From contig CM060953.1 in NCBI GenBank assembly GCA_030765055.1, positions 69,311,647 through 69,375,646 on the forward strand: a DNA stretch of 64,000 nt, read 5' to 3'. The notes beneath the pieces were generated by a model that did not search any database, was not told where the DNA came from, and saw only the letters and a program-made list of their open reading frames with translations. This document shows positions 27,824 to 40,339 of this stretch, in pieces (the first letter of the stretch is position 1; each line of letters begins with the position of its first letter). A program made the translations under genes and the position numbers. Source of the DNA: Mantis religiosa. Lineage: Eukaryota; Arthropoda; Insecta; Mantodea; Mantidae.

Positions 27824-29170
27824 TAATAGTTCCCTTGTCAAGTTGATCAAAATGGTTGGTGCTGATAATTAAAAAATATGAATTGATAAGCATTTCAAGT
27901 ACATTTTTGAGAGTGAGAATTGTTTTTAAAAATTGTTACATCTTGAAGTTTGTTGATGAACTATGAATTGCAGTTTTAGCTATCCCTTGCACCTCCTCCC
28001 CCCCCTCCCCCCTTCAATCTCTTTCACAAGCAGAAACTTGTACAGAGGTTTTAATGTGATGTTCCTCTAGTAACTACCCAAGCTAGACTATTGAAAATGA
28101 AAGACAGAGAGAAAAGAAAGAGTATACCCGTTTACAGTATATTATAAAAGTGAGAAACAATGAAGCAGTAAGAGCAGGACAGAAATATGAATGTGTGAAA
28201 GAAAATACACACCTTACGAGTAGAAAACACGTAGACTCTACTAAAATTTGCACGTGAACGAAGAGTCATACCAACAAAGTATAATGCACAAGAAGAAGTA
28301 AAGGAGATGGACGTTATAAAATGTAGAAAAGTACAAAAATGAAGGAAGAGTAAAGTTACAAATGCAATCGAGACTACCGCACAATAGAAAACAAGTGAAG
28401 TGTGGCAACATAAACTTTGACTAAAGCGAGTAGGCGCATGTTTGCTGGCTAATCGCCATATCGGGAAATAAATAAATCACTAAGCGTATGAAATTATAAA
28501 GCGCCTTCTGCTTACGTGAACCCGAAACATAGCTTGGAAAATCCAATGACGTGTGTATGCCCACAACTACGGAACATTCCCGCTTCTCGTACATCAACAT
28601 TCTCAGTTCAATGGATATACGTATTGTGTGGGTGCAGCATCAGTTATCCACCGAATTTGACTCCGAAATCAGCCCTTTGAGTCTAAGCGAAGTCCATAGG
28701 ATTGTTCTGTAAAGTCAATGAAATATGATGTGCATGTAAGGGAGAGAAAGGAAATACCAGGTGGAGAATAAATAATCACAATAAGACCACCAAATAAAAA
28801 CAAATCACATTGCTCTAGTTTATATTACGTATTTAATTTATTTTATGCTCCCTTTTACATTTTTTCTATCACGTACATAGAAGGCAAAGTTGGCACTGTG
28901 CTTCGTACAAAATTGTGACATCAATATTTCTTTTTATATTACCTGTTTTGAGGTCCCTTCGAACAGCACGTTAATAAAATTGAATGCCTATATGTGAAAA
29001 GAACAACTAAAAAGTGAAATGTCCAGTAAATAAAACATTTACGGAGTTCAGTTACTTTTAACTATTTTATTTTAAACTATAGTTTATAGACAGAGTACTT
29101 AATTCCGCCCAACACGTGTCTTTTATTAAATAAGATGTCATGTTTATAACCAATTCCATATATGAACAAG
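27824..29170. other. Nothing recognised
   Basis: AT-rich with a short C-rich run near 27995-28010. No supported gene. Confidence 0.4.
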
Positions 29171-29180
29171 TTTGTGTGTG

Positions 29181-29231
<51 letters not shown>
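29171..29231. repeat. (TG)n microsatellite
   Basis: Nearly pure TG dinucleotide run with one C interruption. Confidence 0.95.
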
Positions 29232-29232
<1 letters not shown>

Positions 29233-29269
29233 TAATTATGATAAATAGCAAACTTGATTATTTTAGTTA

Positions 29270-29770
29270 ATTGATGGAAATTAATCATTTCTTCACACTA
29301 GCCGTATATAGGCTAAGGTTTTTGATAGAGTCAACATGAAAAACTCAATGCCATGGAATGGATTTGAAACACGGATCTCCTGGTTTCCGTCCAGTCGCTC
29401 TTAACCTTTGAGCTACCATGACCAACGTGCCGTACTGATATTAAATTTTCCAGTTGACTCGTATATTTCCCCGGTAAACCACTAGGGGCTCTCGCATCCG
29501 AGATACACCGTTTGTGGCAACTTACTATCGAAAGTACTTGAGTCCCAGGCTTCATCATTTAACTGTTATTATTTTAGTTAGTTGATGGAAATTAATCATT
29601 TCTCCATACTAGCCGTATGTAGGCTAAGGTTTTTGATAGATAGAGTCAACATGAAAAATTCAGTATCATGGCCGGGGTTTGAAACCAGGTTTGGGAACGG
29701 AAACCAGGAGATCCGTGGTTCAAATCCCGGCCATGGCATTGAAATTTTCATATTGACTCTATCTAGCAAA
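29270..29770. mobile_element. SINE family 3 copies in a duplicated, partly inverted arrangement
   Basis: The segment GATGGAAATTAATCATTTCT with its following 60 bases occurs at about 29271 and again at about 29584. The first is followed by an inverted tRNA-like head (CATGGAATGGATTTGAAACA and on). The second leads to a direct B-box stretch (CGTGGTTCAAATCCCGGC) near 29711. It resembles the cluster at 10.9-11.7 kb. Confidence 0.65.
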
Positions 29771-30034
29771 CTTGATATTCAGATTCAGTATCTTCCAAGG
29801 ATATAAGACAGATTTTCAATAAAATAGATACTATACCAAGATTGCTTGGAAATGTTCAACATTCTCAAAAATTTCTGAAGTGATTTCGCTTTAATACCAC
29901 ATTTTATGCTTTTTAATTGGCAAATAAAACGCATTTCTTGAATATTGTCGGAATAGCTTGAGAAGTGCTCATTCAGAAGGACCTGTGTATAACTTTGTAT
30001 AACTGGTAAATTATAAGATATAGACCGGTATCTA

Positions 30035-30919
30035 CATGGGCTGTTCAATAAAGAATGATCATAATTTTTTACGGTCATAATTTTTCGCACTAAAATTCAA
30101 TCTTATTATATTCTGTTAGCTTAATGTGAAACAAACATTGTTGGTACTCCTGGTTCCCGCCTATGAGAACCAGGCTAGTTCAGACATGTTCGGTATCGCC
30201 TACCACTGCAATGGAGGTAACTTGCAGTTAAAGTTGATGCTAGAGGAAGATCCGGAGTTTCTTTCACACGTAATCACTGCTGATGAAACTTTGCTACATC
30301 AAGCACACAGCAAAGCTCAGTGTGGAAATTTCCTTCATTACCAACCCCCCCAAAAAGCAAAAGTGGTTGCTTTTGCTGGGAAAGTTATGTTCATCTCTTT
30401 CTTTGATGTTCATGAAATGGTTTATCAGCATGTTGTACCTGCACACACATCAGTAACTGGGCAATACTACAGGATTGTCCTGTAAACATTGCAAGTCCAT
30501 ATCAGGCGCAAAATACCACATTTCCATGAAGCGGGTTGGATGCTGCACCACGATAATGCGCGGCCACATATTGCCAATATTGTTGCTGAATATCTTGCCA
30601 AAATTAACGTGAACTGCATTCCTCACCCTCCCTATAGTCCGGATTTAGCCCCATGTGAATTTTTTCTATTCCCTAACTTGAATAAACGCTCGTGGGAGGC
30701 ATTACCCAGCATCAGAAGCAGTGGTGAAGGCTGCGGAGGTGATTTTGAAGGATCTCTCAAAAATGGTTTCCAGCATGTCTTTGAAGACTGGCAGAAATCC
30801 TGGGATAAGTGCATCGCGTTCAGGGGAGACTATTTTGAGAAGGACCATCAAAATTATAAAGACGAGCAAAGGTACGATGTCAAAAAAAATTGTGATCGTT
30901 CTTTATTGAACGGGCCTCG
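30035..30919 (+). mobile_element. Mariner transposon, internally deleted (copy 3)
   Basis: Inverted ends (GGGCTGTTCAATAAAGAATG; right end CTTTATTGAACGGGCCTCG) are flanked by TA. Two plus-strand frames, 30126-30485 and 30489-30971, are separated by one stop and carry all three catalytic regions: EEDPEFLSHVITADETLLH, MLHHDNARPH and YSPDLAPCEFFLFP, which is the mariner D,D34D pattern. The N-terminal DNA-binding domain is missing, so it cannot encode an active transposase, although it keeps the ends needed for mobilisation in trans. Confidence 0.92.
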
Positions 30920-31785
30920 TACTGCAACAAACAAAAATGTCTTAAAAATACACAATTTATCTCTGGCTTAAGTGTTTTCAGAGAGATATGTTGTTATTTA
31001 CTTGAATGTTTCAATACTTTGTCACTTTAAAATTAGTGTAATTTTTTGTGACGTGATGGAAAGAACTTTGCATTCCAGGGAGGCATAAAGAGGCATCCGA
31101 CCATAGCTTGGTTTCTTTATAATCTACGAAGGCTATATGAAAGTAAACGATAGATGAAGGAATTGTCTAACTTATGGAGGGACCCCCAATTTAGCCAACA
31201 CATATTTAAGGAAGTATGCTCTCTATCTGTGCTACCATGGCTTCTTAAGAATTAAAGCCTCGGGAGAGACCGAGGGTGAGAAATGTGGTGTTCTGCGGCA
31301 GTCAGTTCTCTCGAGTTTTTCTGCAGAACCATTCGCTGATGTAAGCGCGTGGGAGTGTGTGTTCCTCAGCTCTAGAGGGACCACATTCATTTGATGTTCC
31401 AATAGAGGAGAAAATTTATAAGTTTAGAAGCTTTAACATTAACCATTACTACTTTCCAAGAATATAACTTACAAGTTTCTAACTTGAAGCAAAATGAAAT
31501 TGCAAAACTTATTGGATATCACAGAAGTTCATTTACAATGCTCTCAGGTTAGGAGTAAGTTTAGGTGTATTAATTTTCTAGAATTTCAATGCACAAAGCA
31601 TCCATTTGCTGGTAACTTTAATAAAGTTCTTGTAGGTAAATATTTACTGTTGTACAGTTTTGTTATGAAGGTTTACATATATTGCCTTTTAGGAAGAAAT
31701 GTAATATTCACGGACTGTAACCATTAAAGCTCATAAGTTTAGTGCAGGAGACTTCCATAAAATATAGTGGGAGTGTTCTTTACAA
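30920..31785. other. Nothing recognised
   Basis: AT-rich. The frame 31494-31727 (plus) has no family likeness. Confidence 0.4.
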
Positions 31786-31865
31786 GATAGACGGCTCTAC
31801 GGTAACCTGTAAAACTCACATTAGAAAGGCCTTGGGCTCGATTCCCGTTGGGTCAGCCACTTTCA
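31786..31865 (+). repeat. Weak tRNA-like SINE head
   Basis: GACGGCTCTACGGTAACCTG, then GGGCTCGATTCCCGTTGGGTC, looks like eroded A and B boxes followed by a SINE-like body (TTCACCTTGGGCTTCTACAC). No cloverleaf can be drawn. Confidence 0.4.
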
Positions 31866-32089
31866 CCTTGGGCTTCTACACGTTTTTCCTTGGTTACTGA
31901 AGAATCTGGAATGATTAATTATATTATGGTACCGTGAATCTTCCTATTCACAACCTCCGTTTCCGTCAATTAATTTCATTGATATGTTTCAGAGTACATA
32001 TTTCAGGCGAGAGGACTTCGGATAACGATTTTGGCACCGGAGCTTGCTTTCAGTTATTTTGTATCCCGGCGCACATTTTTTAATTTACG

Positions 32090-32313
32090 TCCTACAACGT
32101 TATGTCATATCGGACGATAAATGAAATGGGTGAAATGATGCTCAAATAAGTCCGGGATCCTTGGAGCTTAGAGTTACCTGATATTCGTCTATCAGGTTAA
32201 GGGGGAAAAAACGAGAAAACCTTATCCAGGTAACATGCTCCAAACGCGATTCGATCTCGGGACCTCTTGAAAGTGAAGCAGCCACGCTACCATTTATGCT
32301 ACCGATGCTGGTA
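32090..32313 (-). mobile_element. tRNA-derived SINE, family 1 (minus strand)
   Basis: Fourth copy of family 1. The head runs from about 32313 down to 32235 (GATTCGATCTCGGGACCTCT in the complement). The body has GAGAAAACCTTATCCAGGTA. It is diverged. Confidence 0.78.
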
Positions 32314-34847
32314 GGTATTGTGACTTTGTGGGTTCGTAGAATTAAAAGTCCATATTGCTAAAATTAAAAATCGTTCTTTATTTGCGTAGGAATACACTGT
32401 TCAATTCTCACGTAGCAATATTACGTTACATACACACACTCTACCAAGGTCGATCAAAATAACAAACAACGTTCTGATCAGCTTTCAACACTCGTGTTAC
32501 ACAACTACTCCGTTTCAACTCATCACTTCCTTAAATACGTCATTCATAATTCGAGAGATTTCCAGAACAATAAAGAATCCGAAATAATCCAGATGTTCCT
32601 GATATTTCCATTTATCTCAGTTTGTTTCGGTAAGTCTTTTATCTCAGCTATCTTCATGTGCCATCTCTTTGTGTACACTAGCCGCGCTATCGTTAACTGC
32701 TTATGCAAGCCCTTTATTACCGTGAAATTCTATCCGCCGTCTGTTTTCTATTTGCGCCGAAACCTTTATGCCCGTTACCGCGACAGTATTCTTTTTTCGG
32801 TGTGCGCCGGTCCTCAGAGAGACAATTGCATAGGTGCACTGCCTTAATTGTATTAGCTAATGGCATCCATATATATATATCTCATATTTAAGGTAGAATT
32901 ATACTTAAAAGGTCACTGCCATAGACGAGATCAAAATCTACTGCTTCCCTTTATTGCTCCCTTATTTAATGACAACTGGGATTTCAAATTGCTTACGAAA
33001 TTGTAAATTACCATAAGGTTACATTATCTCAAAATGAAATTTAGAATGCCTCATTATTTACCATGACAAATACGAATCACTTGAGGTCCTTAATATTCTA
33101 GCAATGTTTTGTGATAGCAAAGCTGGTTACATCAAAGTCAAGTCCAAAATTATTGGTTCAAATATGGTCAATGTTATTGCGTTTTTCTTATTCTAGCTTT
33201 CCGAATAATAAGTAGCATACTTAACCTTTTAAGTTTCGTGACTCAAATTTCCTCTGATAAGAAAGTTCGTCTGTTCTAATTAGCATTCAAAAGATTAGCA
33301 AGTGCACGCAGTGCTTCAATTTCTTGTAGCTTACCAGAGAACACTGTTATACGAACAGATGAATAAAACGCTGCGCAGGAACCGTGGAACATTTTGTGCT
33401 TAAATGTAATTTTGCGCTTGAATTCCTCAACTAAGCTTCTGAGATGGACGTCTAAGTGTGAAGAAGATTTTGGTTTTAAATTAAAAGAAAATAGGATAGG
33501 AGTGCTGACTTGACGGATTTAATTAAGCGCTATAGACCCGGGATTACTTCAAAGAAGAGCAGAAGAATGAAAACGAAGAAACTTGGCAGTTCTGTCGCAT
33601 TAACATAACTGTACATCAAATGAAATGTGTCTTATTGGATGCGAGGCTTTTTATACTTGATAAAAGAAGCTGCAAAAGAAGTGAGCCCTCCAAAAGCTAC
33701 ACCTCCAATTTATTTATGTTATTTCCGTATTCATGGAACAAGTTACAGATGTAAAATTCGACAAAATTGATTCTCTTAAACTGCATCATGTGTAAAGATG
33801 ACTTACGTAATTGAGAGTAATATAGTTATTAAGTCATATGATGACACATTCGCGGGCTCTCTATAATGCGAAAGAATTAGTAGTTGCCAGGGAATTAAAC
33901 CGGCAAAGACTGAATACTCACCCTCAACCCTCAAACAGGCAGCACTTATCTAGCACTTTTCTAGAAGTCATTAGAAATTACGCTGTGATTTTCAGGTCAG
34001 AATTAACAATAAATAATGGCGTAGACAAATATGGAGACGAACAGTGCGCCGATTAATGAGAGGAGCAAAGATTCCATGACTGAAATCAAACATAAGTGAG
34101 CAGAGCTGCGAATATAACTTACTAGTTCTCCGGCAGTTATCAGTTCAGAGCTCGCAGAATTGCGTGAGGATATAGAGGAGAAGCATCAATTCTCCATCAA
34201 ACAACGCGACACATACATTCATGCTCCGAAGACTCGTCAAGGAGGAAGTGGCAGGCCTCCAAACGATGTTTGACGGACCCAACACAAGAGGCCGACACCA
34301 ACCGCCGCAGAGACCCTACAATTCCTCATCCACTTCCAAACAAGACCGCTCCTAAGAAGCAAGGGCGTAAGCAGGGCCTTGGTCATGCTTACGTCCTGCC
34401 GCCATCCTCACCTTGGACCTGGCCTCGGCCGGTCAATATATCCCTTCCTAGAATCCGCAGGTGCTTACAGCGGTACTGCCACAGCACCACTCCTGAATAC
34501 TCACCGGTGGAGGTTTTTTAGTGGGTAGGGCGGGTGGTTCGATTCCCCCAGTAGAGTCCCACACTCCAATCCCAGGGTAAGTGCGTAACATGCATTTTTC
34601 CTCCACTCGAAAAAAATATATATAACGTGTGTCGAGGGAAACGGTTATATTTCATAGGAGTAGTATCTGGAATTAACTAATTCATGAAGCATTTAAATAA
34701 TAATCCCTCCAAATTAAATAAAAGCCTTCGTAAAATTATATTTGTTTGAAAGGTTTATATGAAACATTTGTTTCTACTTCCCTTTTATCCTCCTCGTATG
34801 AAGAACTTACACCTCTCAGAATTGATGGATATCTGACAAGGAAACTA
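32314..34847. other. Nothing recognised over 2.5 kb
   Basis: Frames at 32494-32847, 33838-34056 and 34270-34521 (all plus) show no family likeness. A tRNA-like fragment near 34525-34560 (GGTGGTTCGATTCCCCCAGT) is too short to call. No other pattern seen. Confidence 0.4.
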
Positions 34848-34994
34848 TCACTATGTTCATACCTGCATTCACTTGAAAGTTTGATGGCATAACCTTTGCT
34901 CTGTGTGGGGCCTCTGTACCAAAAATTGGGTGCAGAGTACAGCTGGAAGTACCCGAAAATGTGTCAGAATACGTAGGAACACACAGGCATAATA
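34848..34994. mobile_element. MITE, left part (split copy)
   Basis: Begins with ACCTGCATTCACTTGAAAG and matches the reverse complement of the intact MITE at 27450-27823 up to CAGAATACGTAGG. It is interrupted at a TA by the mariner that follows. Confidence 0.72.
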
Positions 34995-36460
34995 CAAGGC
35001 GCGTCCAGAAAGTAGATAGTTACATGAAATATTTTATTGGCAACAGGTACAGAAATGTTTCAGCTATTTTTCGACAGTCACCAAAAGAATTCAGACATTT
35101 GTGATATCTTGGGATCAACTTTTGTATTCCGTATCATAGAGGTCTGCCGCCTGTGACTGTAGCCAGCATGTGACAATCGTCTTCAACTCTTCGTCGTTGC
35201 CAAAACATTGGCCGGAGGACAGGGATTTCTTGAGGTGCAAGAAAATATGGAAATCTCTGGGAGCAACACCACGACTGTATGGTGGAGGGCAAAGAGCTCC
35301 CAGCCGAACTCATGCAAGTGCACTGATTGCTTTTGGTTTCTGAGGTAAGCGTACCATAGAAAGTATACTTACATATGGTTCCGAAAGCTGGAAAATAAAT
35401 GGAAGTATGTAGAAAAGAATATTAGCGACAGAAATGGACGGACTTCGAAGAAGTATGAAGATATCAAGGTTACAACATGCCAGAAACGCCTACATTAGAC
35501 ATAAAATGGACGCACTAGAAACTGTTATAGACAGAATGTCCAGTAGAGGTCTACAGTGGTATGGACATGTACAACGGATGCCGGAAGAACGGTGGCCTAA
35601 ACAAGCTCTAAGGTGGGAAGTACCAGGCAGATGAAAGTGGGGAAGAGCCAGAAGAACGTGGCACGAGAAAATATATTGTCATATGAAGAAGAGGGGACTG
35701 TAAAAAGGACAATGGAACGACAGGAATCTCTGGAAAGCAGGAACAAAGGGTGAGCTGCTGTAAAGTGGAAAAGTTATAAATAAATAAAATAAAAGGTAAG
35801 GGTGAAATCCACATCTCCTCGCCCGTGAGGACCCTATCGAGGAAATCGTCGCCATTATGATACCACTGCAGAAATGTCAGTGCTTCTCCTAAGTGTTTCG
35901 TTTTGTGCTCGGTGTCAGGTTCTTGACACCCACCCACCTGGCCCACAATTTCTTGAACAGAAGGTGTTTTGTGACAATTTCATACAAGTATCAGGGTATT
36001 TGGGAGAAATGGCTGTTGAGGACCGTAATCATGAAGCAACGGTTCTCCATGATGCACTGCCGCACCAGCTCAACCAGGTGATCATAGATTAAGGACGGTC
36101 GGACATTCCGCACCTCATCATGGAGACCTCGATGACCTTCGAGAAAAAGCCTATACCAGCGACGCACCATTTGTTTGTTAATGAGCGTAGATCTGACAGA
36201 GCTAACGATAAATTTCGAGGGCGCTGGGTGTTGTGCGTTAAGGAACTTTATCACTGACCATGCACCGCAGACGGCGAAATAACGAAGAAGAGACGGCATA
36301 TCGGGGAACTGCTGCCGCACTACTGGCAATAGGCGAGACCTGTCCGGGCAGCATATGCTTGTTATGTCACAGATCTGTTACGCCTGCGTAATGTTTCCGG
36401 CTAAATAAGCTTATGTTAAAGGAAACAAAATTGGGAAACTTACTTTCTGGATGCACCTCG
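34995..36460 (-). mobile_element. Mariner transposon of a second lineage, interrupted by a LINE fragment
   Basis: Inverted ends (CAAGGCGCGTCCAGAAAGTA; right end ACTTTCTGGATGCACCTCG) are flanked by TA. On the minus strand 36329-35991 has an N-terminal helix-turn-helix region with NKQMVRRWYRLFLEGHRGLH and VELVRQCIMENR. 35946-35800 has LTFLQWYHNGDDFLDRVLTG, leading to the first catalytic Asp region (GDETW-type, here GEEMW). The C-terminal part continues below 35349. The coding region is broken by point mutations and by the insertion at 35350-35793. Confidence 0.85.
35350..35793 (+). mobile_element. LINE 3' fragment inserted in the mariner, with 7-bp target duplication
   Basis: The plus-strand frame reads EMDGLRRSMKISRLQHARN, then SSRGLQWYGHVQRMPEERW, the typical tail of endonuclease-type LINE ORF2 proteins after reverse transcriptase. 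It ends in a TAAATAAATAAAATAAAA tail. AGGTAAG lies on both sides (35343-35349 and 35794-35800), and the mariner sequence resumes directly after. It is therefore a 5'-truncated retrotransposition event. Confidence 0.82.
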
Positions 36461-36740
36461 TAACACAGTATTGTACAGGATGGATTGATTACCCCTGGCG
36501 GCCGGTTGTCTACACATAGCATAGGTGAGGAACGCCATCCCATACCGTCCTAACAGAGCTGACGAGGGATGTCCAGCAGCTACCGGCAAGTGGTCGCACG
36601 CGGTAGTTTCCAGGCTTCAGGTTTGGTGCATTGCTGTTCTACTCGGCATCAGATTTTTGATGTACATTGTTTATATACAGCAGACATTATATCATCAAAT
36701 TTTCAGGTGCACTGCGGTGTGGGTACATTGATAGTTCCCT
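36461..36740. mobile_element. MITE, right part (split copy)
   Basis: Continues the MITE sequence after the mariner (TTACCCCTGGCGGCCGGTTG, GAGGGATGTCCAGCAGCTAC) and ends around TTTTCAGGTGCACTGCGGTG, the degenerate counterpart of the left end. Confidence 0.72.
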
Positions 36741-38439
36741 TGTGAGGTCAGACTCCTGTCGAAGAACAGAGGAGCTCTGGATCGGAGATAATATCCAGAA
36801 TGTGGTATAAGGAAGAAGAGATATATAATATTGCAGTAGATGAAAGAAATGGTGAAGCAGAGTACTTTGTAGAATGAATGATGGAAGAAACTGGAGAATT
36901 CGAAGAAATCCCATCCAGACACCGCATAGTGCACTATATATCCCATATGAGTACCCTGGGATCAAACACGCCCTGTTAAGAAGTGACGGGCCCTGAAAGA
37001 GCCTTAAAAACCTTTCCGGAATAACATTTGTGTTGTAATGTTCTCCAATTATTGCAAGTAACATAACCTCAAATCAATACTACTTCAGCAATAACGTCAC
37101 TTCTATAATTAGGCAAACGAAATAAATTGTTATGTGAATGTGTGTGTTAGGAAAAGATTGATTACATTTATTCAAGAATTATTTAACCATTTTAATATAT
37201 AATAATTTAAAAACAAATATTAGAAATGTTATTCACTACCTCTGAAGCCTAATTTTGTGCCACCAAAGTATGAAACTGACAACCACCCAGACAAAGCAAA
37301 AATTTTAACAATAAACTATATTATGAAAGAGCCCACACATATTAAAATACTTCCCAAATAATGGCGTTATTTCAAAATCATTACATAAGGACCTATTGTT
37401 CCCTGTCGCGTAAGCCTAAACTGTTCTTTTTTCCCATTATATCTACAGATGTGCAATAAAATAAATTCTAAAAATATTGATCCTTATTTCTCTCTTTGCT
37501 AAAGGTTCTGGTCGATAAGTGTTTTGTAGGCGTTTTAAATTTACATGCTTTCGTTTCGTTTCAGAAAAGGTGATATGGTTACTGTATTTGTACGAAGCCT
37601 TGTTTTATAGAATAATAAAAAATTAAAAAATGTGAACGTAATCCTTTCTACTGTGAAATAAATTGTCAGCGAAAATTTCTTCCCCTAATAAAATACAAAA
37701 ATATATGCTACAGAAGAAAACAAGTGCAAAATTTACAGTGATATTCAGTTTGACGAATACAGAAGTTTGAGGAGAATTAGAACAAGGAAACACAATGAAA
37801 ACAAATTAGTGAAAAGAAATAGGAAGAACAGGAGTGGGAATTCCAATTTAACTCATTTAAATAGCGAAGTTGTTTATGTGTGAGGGAAAACTTGAAAGTG
37901 GACGGATCATCAAGTTAAAGGTATATTCAGCATATCTACTTCATTCACAAACTATCTCTGGTGTGGGAGGTTGCGGCTGCATGTTGGTGGGTTATGAACG
38001 CGGCCTCTCCCCTTCTCTGAAGCTCCAGATGGTTTAAGACCATAAAGTTTTGTAATGCGCAGAATGTTAATAAGTGTCTAAACCAGCGAAGTGAAATGTT
38101 ATGACATAACATGTTGAACTTTTACCCACAAAGTTTGTGTATAGTGCATACGGACTGTGTCGCACCCACTGCGAATAGAACGTGGATAAAGCATATTATA
38201 TGTAGATATATTTGTTTCTTTCATTTCTAAAATACAGTGAATCCGTAGTATAGTGTCATAACTTTACATTGCTTTAGATATCTACATTTAAATGGGATAG
38301 TTTTACATTCGAAAGAAAACCTTAAGCATTGGAAAATATTTGTTATTATCAATATGAGTTTATGTTAGATGTTTAGCAAGCCGGCTACAGGGAATGTATC
38401 CTTTTAAAATTGTGTTATTATTAACGAGGCTTCAAGGAG
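36741..38439. other. Nothing recognised
   Basis: AT-rich. Overlapping minus frames at 36687-37064 have no family likeness. Confidence 0.4.
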
Positions 38440-38730
38440 TTATGGCAAACCCATTATGGTTGTTGGTTTGGAATATAATAGCACGCAGAGACTGATGCAG
38501 GTTCAGCGAGCTTTTAGCCAAAGGTTTCAACATCAAGCTTCTATACACATGTCAATGTTGACGTGGTACCGTCATTATGTAGATCGTAGCTGCATGTCAT
38601 CATTCAGGTAGACCATCCGTTAATGCGGGAATCGTGGAAGAATTGTGCGACGCATTTGTACGTAGACTCAAGAAATGTGTCCATAGAGCTAACGAGCAGT
38701 TAAGCATTCCTGGATCCACCATATATACAG
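38440..38730 (+). pseudogene. Transposase N-terminal helix-turn-helix remnant (DUF4817-like)
   Basis: Plus-strand reading gives STQRLMQVQRAFSQRFQHQ, SMLTWYRHYVDRSC and, after stops, pieces matching the order QRxF..KF, SI..WY..F...G found in the helix-turn-helix domain ahead of mariner/Tc1-like transposases. A catalytic domain does not follow. The minisatellite begins where this fragment ends. Confidence 0.55.
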
Positions 38731-39565
38731 TTCGTCTGGTTTATCTTGAAACACGGGAATTAGAGAGACAGAGAGGGCACTATTGCCCGCTTAGTTGTAG
38801 GTAACCCATGACTGCCTTATCTCACATCGCATTATTTCTATGTACAGTTCGTCTGGCTTATCTTGAAACACGGAAATTAGAGAGAGAGGGCACTATTGCC
38901 CGCGTTGTTGTAGGTAACCCACGACTGCCTAAACCCACATCGTATTACATTTATGTACAGTTTGTCTGGCTTATCTTGAAACACGGGAATTAGAGAGACA
39001 GGGAGGGCACTATTGCCCGCGTTGTTGTAGGTAACCCATGACTGCCTTATCTCACATCGCATTACTTCTATGTACAGTTCGTCTGGCTTATCTTGAAACA
39101 CGGAAATTAGAGAGAAAGCGCACTATTGCCTGCGTTGTTGTAGGTAACCCACGACTGCCTAAACCCACATCGTATTACATTTATGTACAGTTCGTCTGGC
39201 TTATCTTGAAACACGGGAATTAGAGAGACAGGGAGGGCACTATTGCCCGCGTTGTTGTAGGTAACCCATGACTGCCTTATCTCACATCGCATTACTTCTA
39301 TGTACATTTCGTCTGGCTTATCTTGAAACATGGAAATTAGAGAGAGAGGGCACTATTGCCCGCGTTGTTGTAGGTAACCCATGACTGCCTAATCCCATAT
39401 CGCATCACTTCTATGTACATTTCGTCTGGCTTATCTTAAAACACGGGAATTAGAAAGAGAGCGCGCACTATTGCCTGCGTTGCTGTTGGTAACCCATGAC
39501 TGCCTAATCCCACATCGCATTACTTCCATGTACTTTTCGTCTGGCTTATCTTGAAACACGGGAAT

Positions 39566-39610
<45 letters not shown>

Positions 39611-39940
39611 CACTATTGGCCGTGTTGTTGTAGATAACACATGACTGCCTAATCCCACATCGCATTACTTCTATGTCCTTTTCGTCTGGCTTATCTTGAA
39701 ACACGGGAATTAGAGAGAGAGAGCGCGCGCACTACTGGCCGTGTTGTTGTAGATAACACATGACTGCCTAATCCCACATCGCATTACTTCTATGTACTTT
39801 TCGTCTGGCTTATCTTGAAACACGGGAATTAAAGAGAGCGCACTATTGGCCGTGTTGTTGTAGATAACACATGATAGCCTAATCCCACATCGCATTACTT
39901 CTATGTACAATTTGTCTGGTTTATCTTGAAATATGGGAAT

Positions 39941-40003
<63 letters not shown>

Positions 40004-40178
40004 CACTAAATCCCGCGTTGTTGTAGGTAACCCATGACTGCCTAATCCCACATCGTATCACTTCTATGTGCAGTTTGGTTTATCTTCAAAAGTGGGAATT
40101 AGAGAGAGGGGGCAGGATGTATCATTGCCCGCGTAGGTAACCTATAACTGCTGAATCCCACATCCCATTACTTCCATG
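38725..40178. repeat. Minisatellite, about 12 units of 110-150 bp, with 230-bp higher-order repeat
   Basis: Each unit begins near GTTCGTCTGGCTTATCTTGA and contains a GA-rich microsatellite of variable length, then GTTGTTGTAGGTAACCCATG and a CACATCGCATTACTTCTATG end. In the first half two unit types alternate (GACTGCCTTATCTC versus GACTGCCTAAACCC), giving an exact 230-bp period. Later units are more uniform, with expanded (GA)n up to about 50 bp. Open frames here repeat every 230 bp and are artefacts. Confidence 0.93.
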
Positions 40179-40339
40179 CGATATTCCGATTGATTCCGCG
40201 TGATTATATAGTAGCTATTCCTTTAATACTTTCAAGCGCAGCGCTTTTAAGACTACCGGTAGATACCGGTAATATATATTATAAATATAACTGTACCAGA
40301 GCAAATGTATTCTTCGAATTTTAGGTATACACACATAGA

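Noticed and set aside
38725..40178. CRISPR-like array (regular units with variable parts)
   Set aside because: Units are contiguous tandem copies with a GA microsatellite, with no unique spacers and no cas genes. The context is insect DNA.
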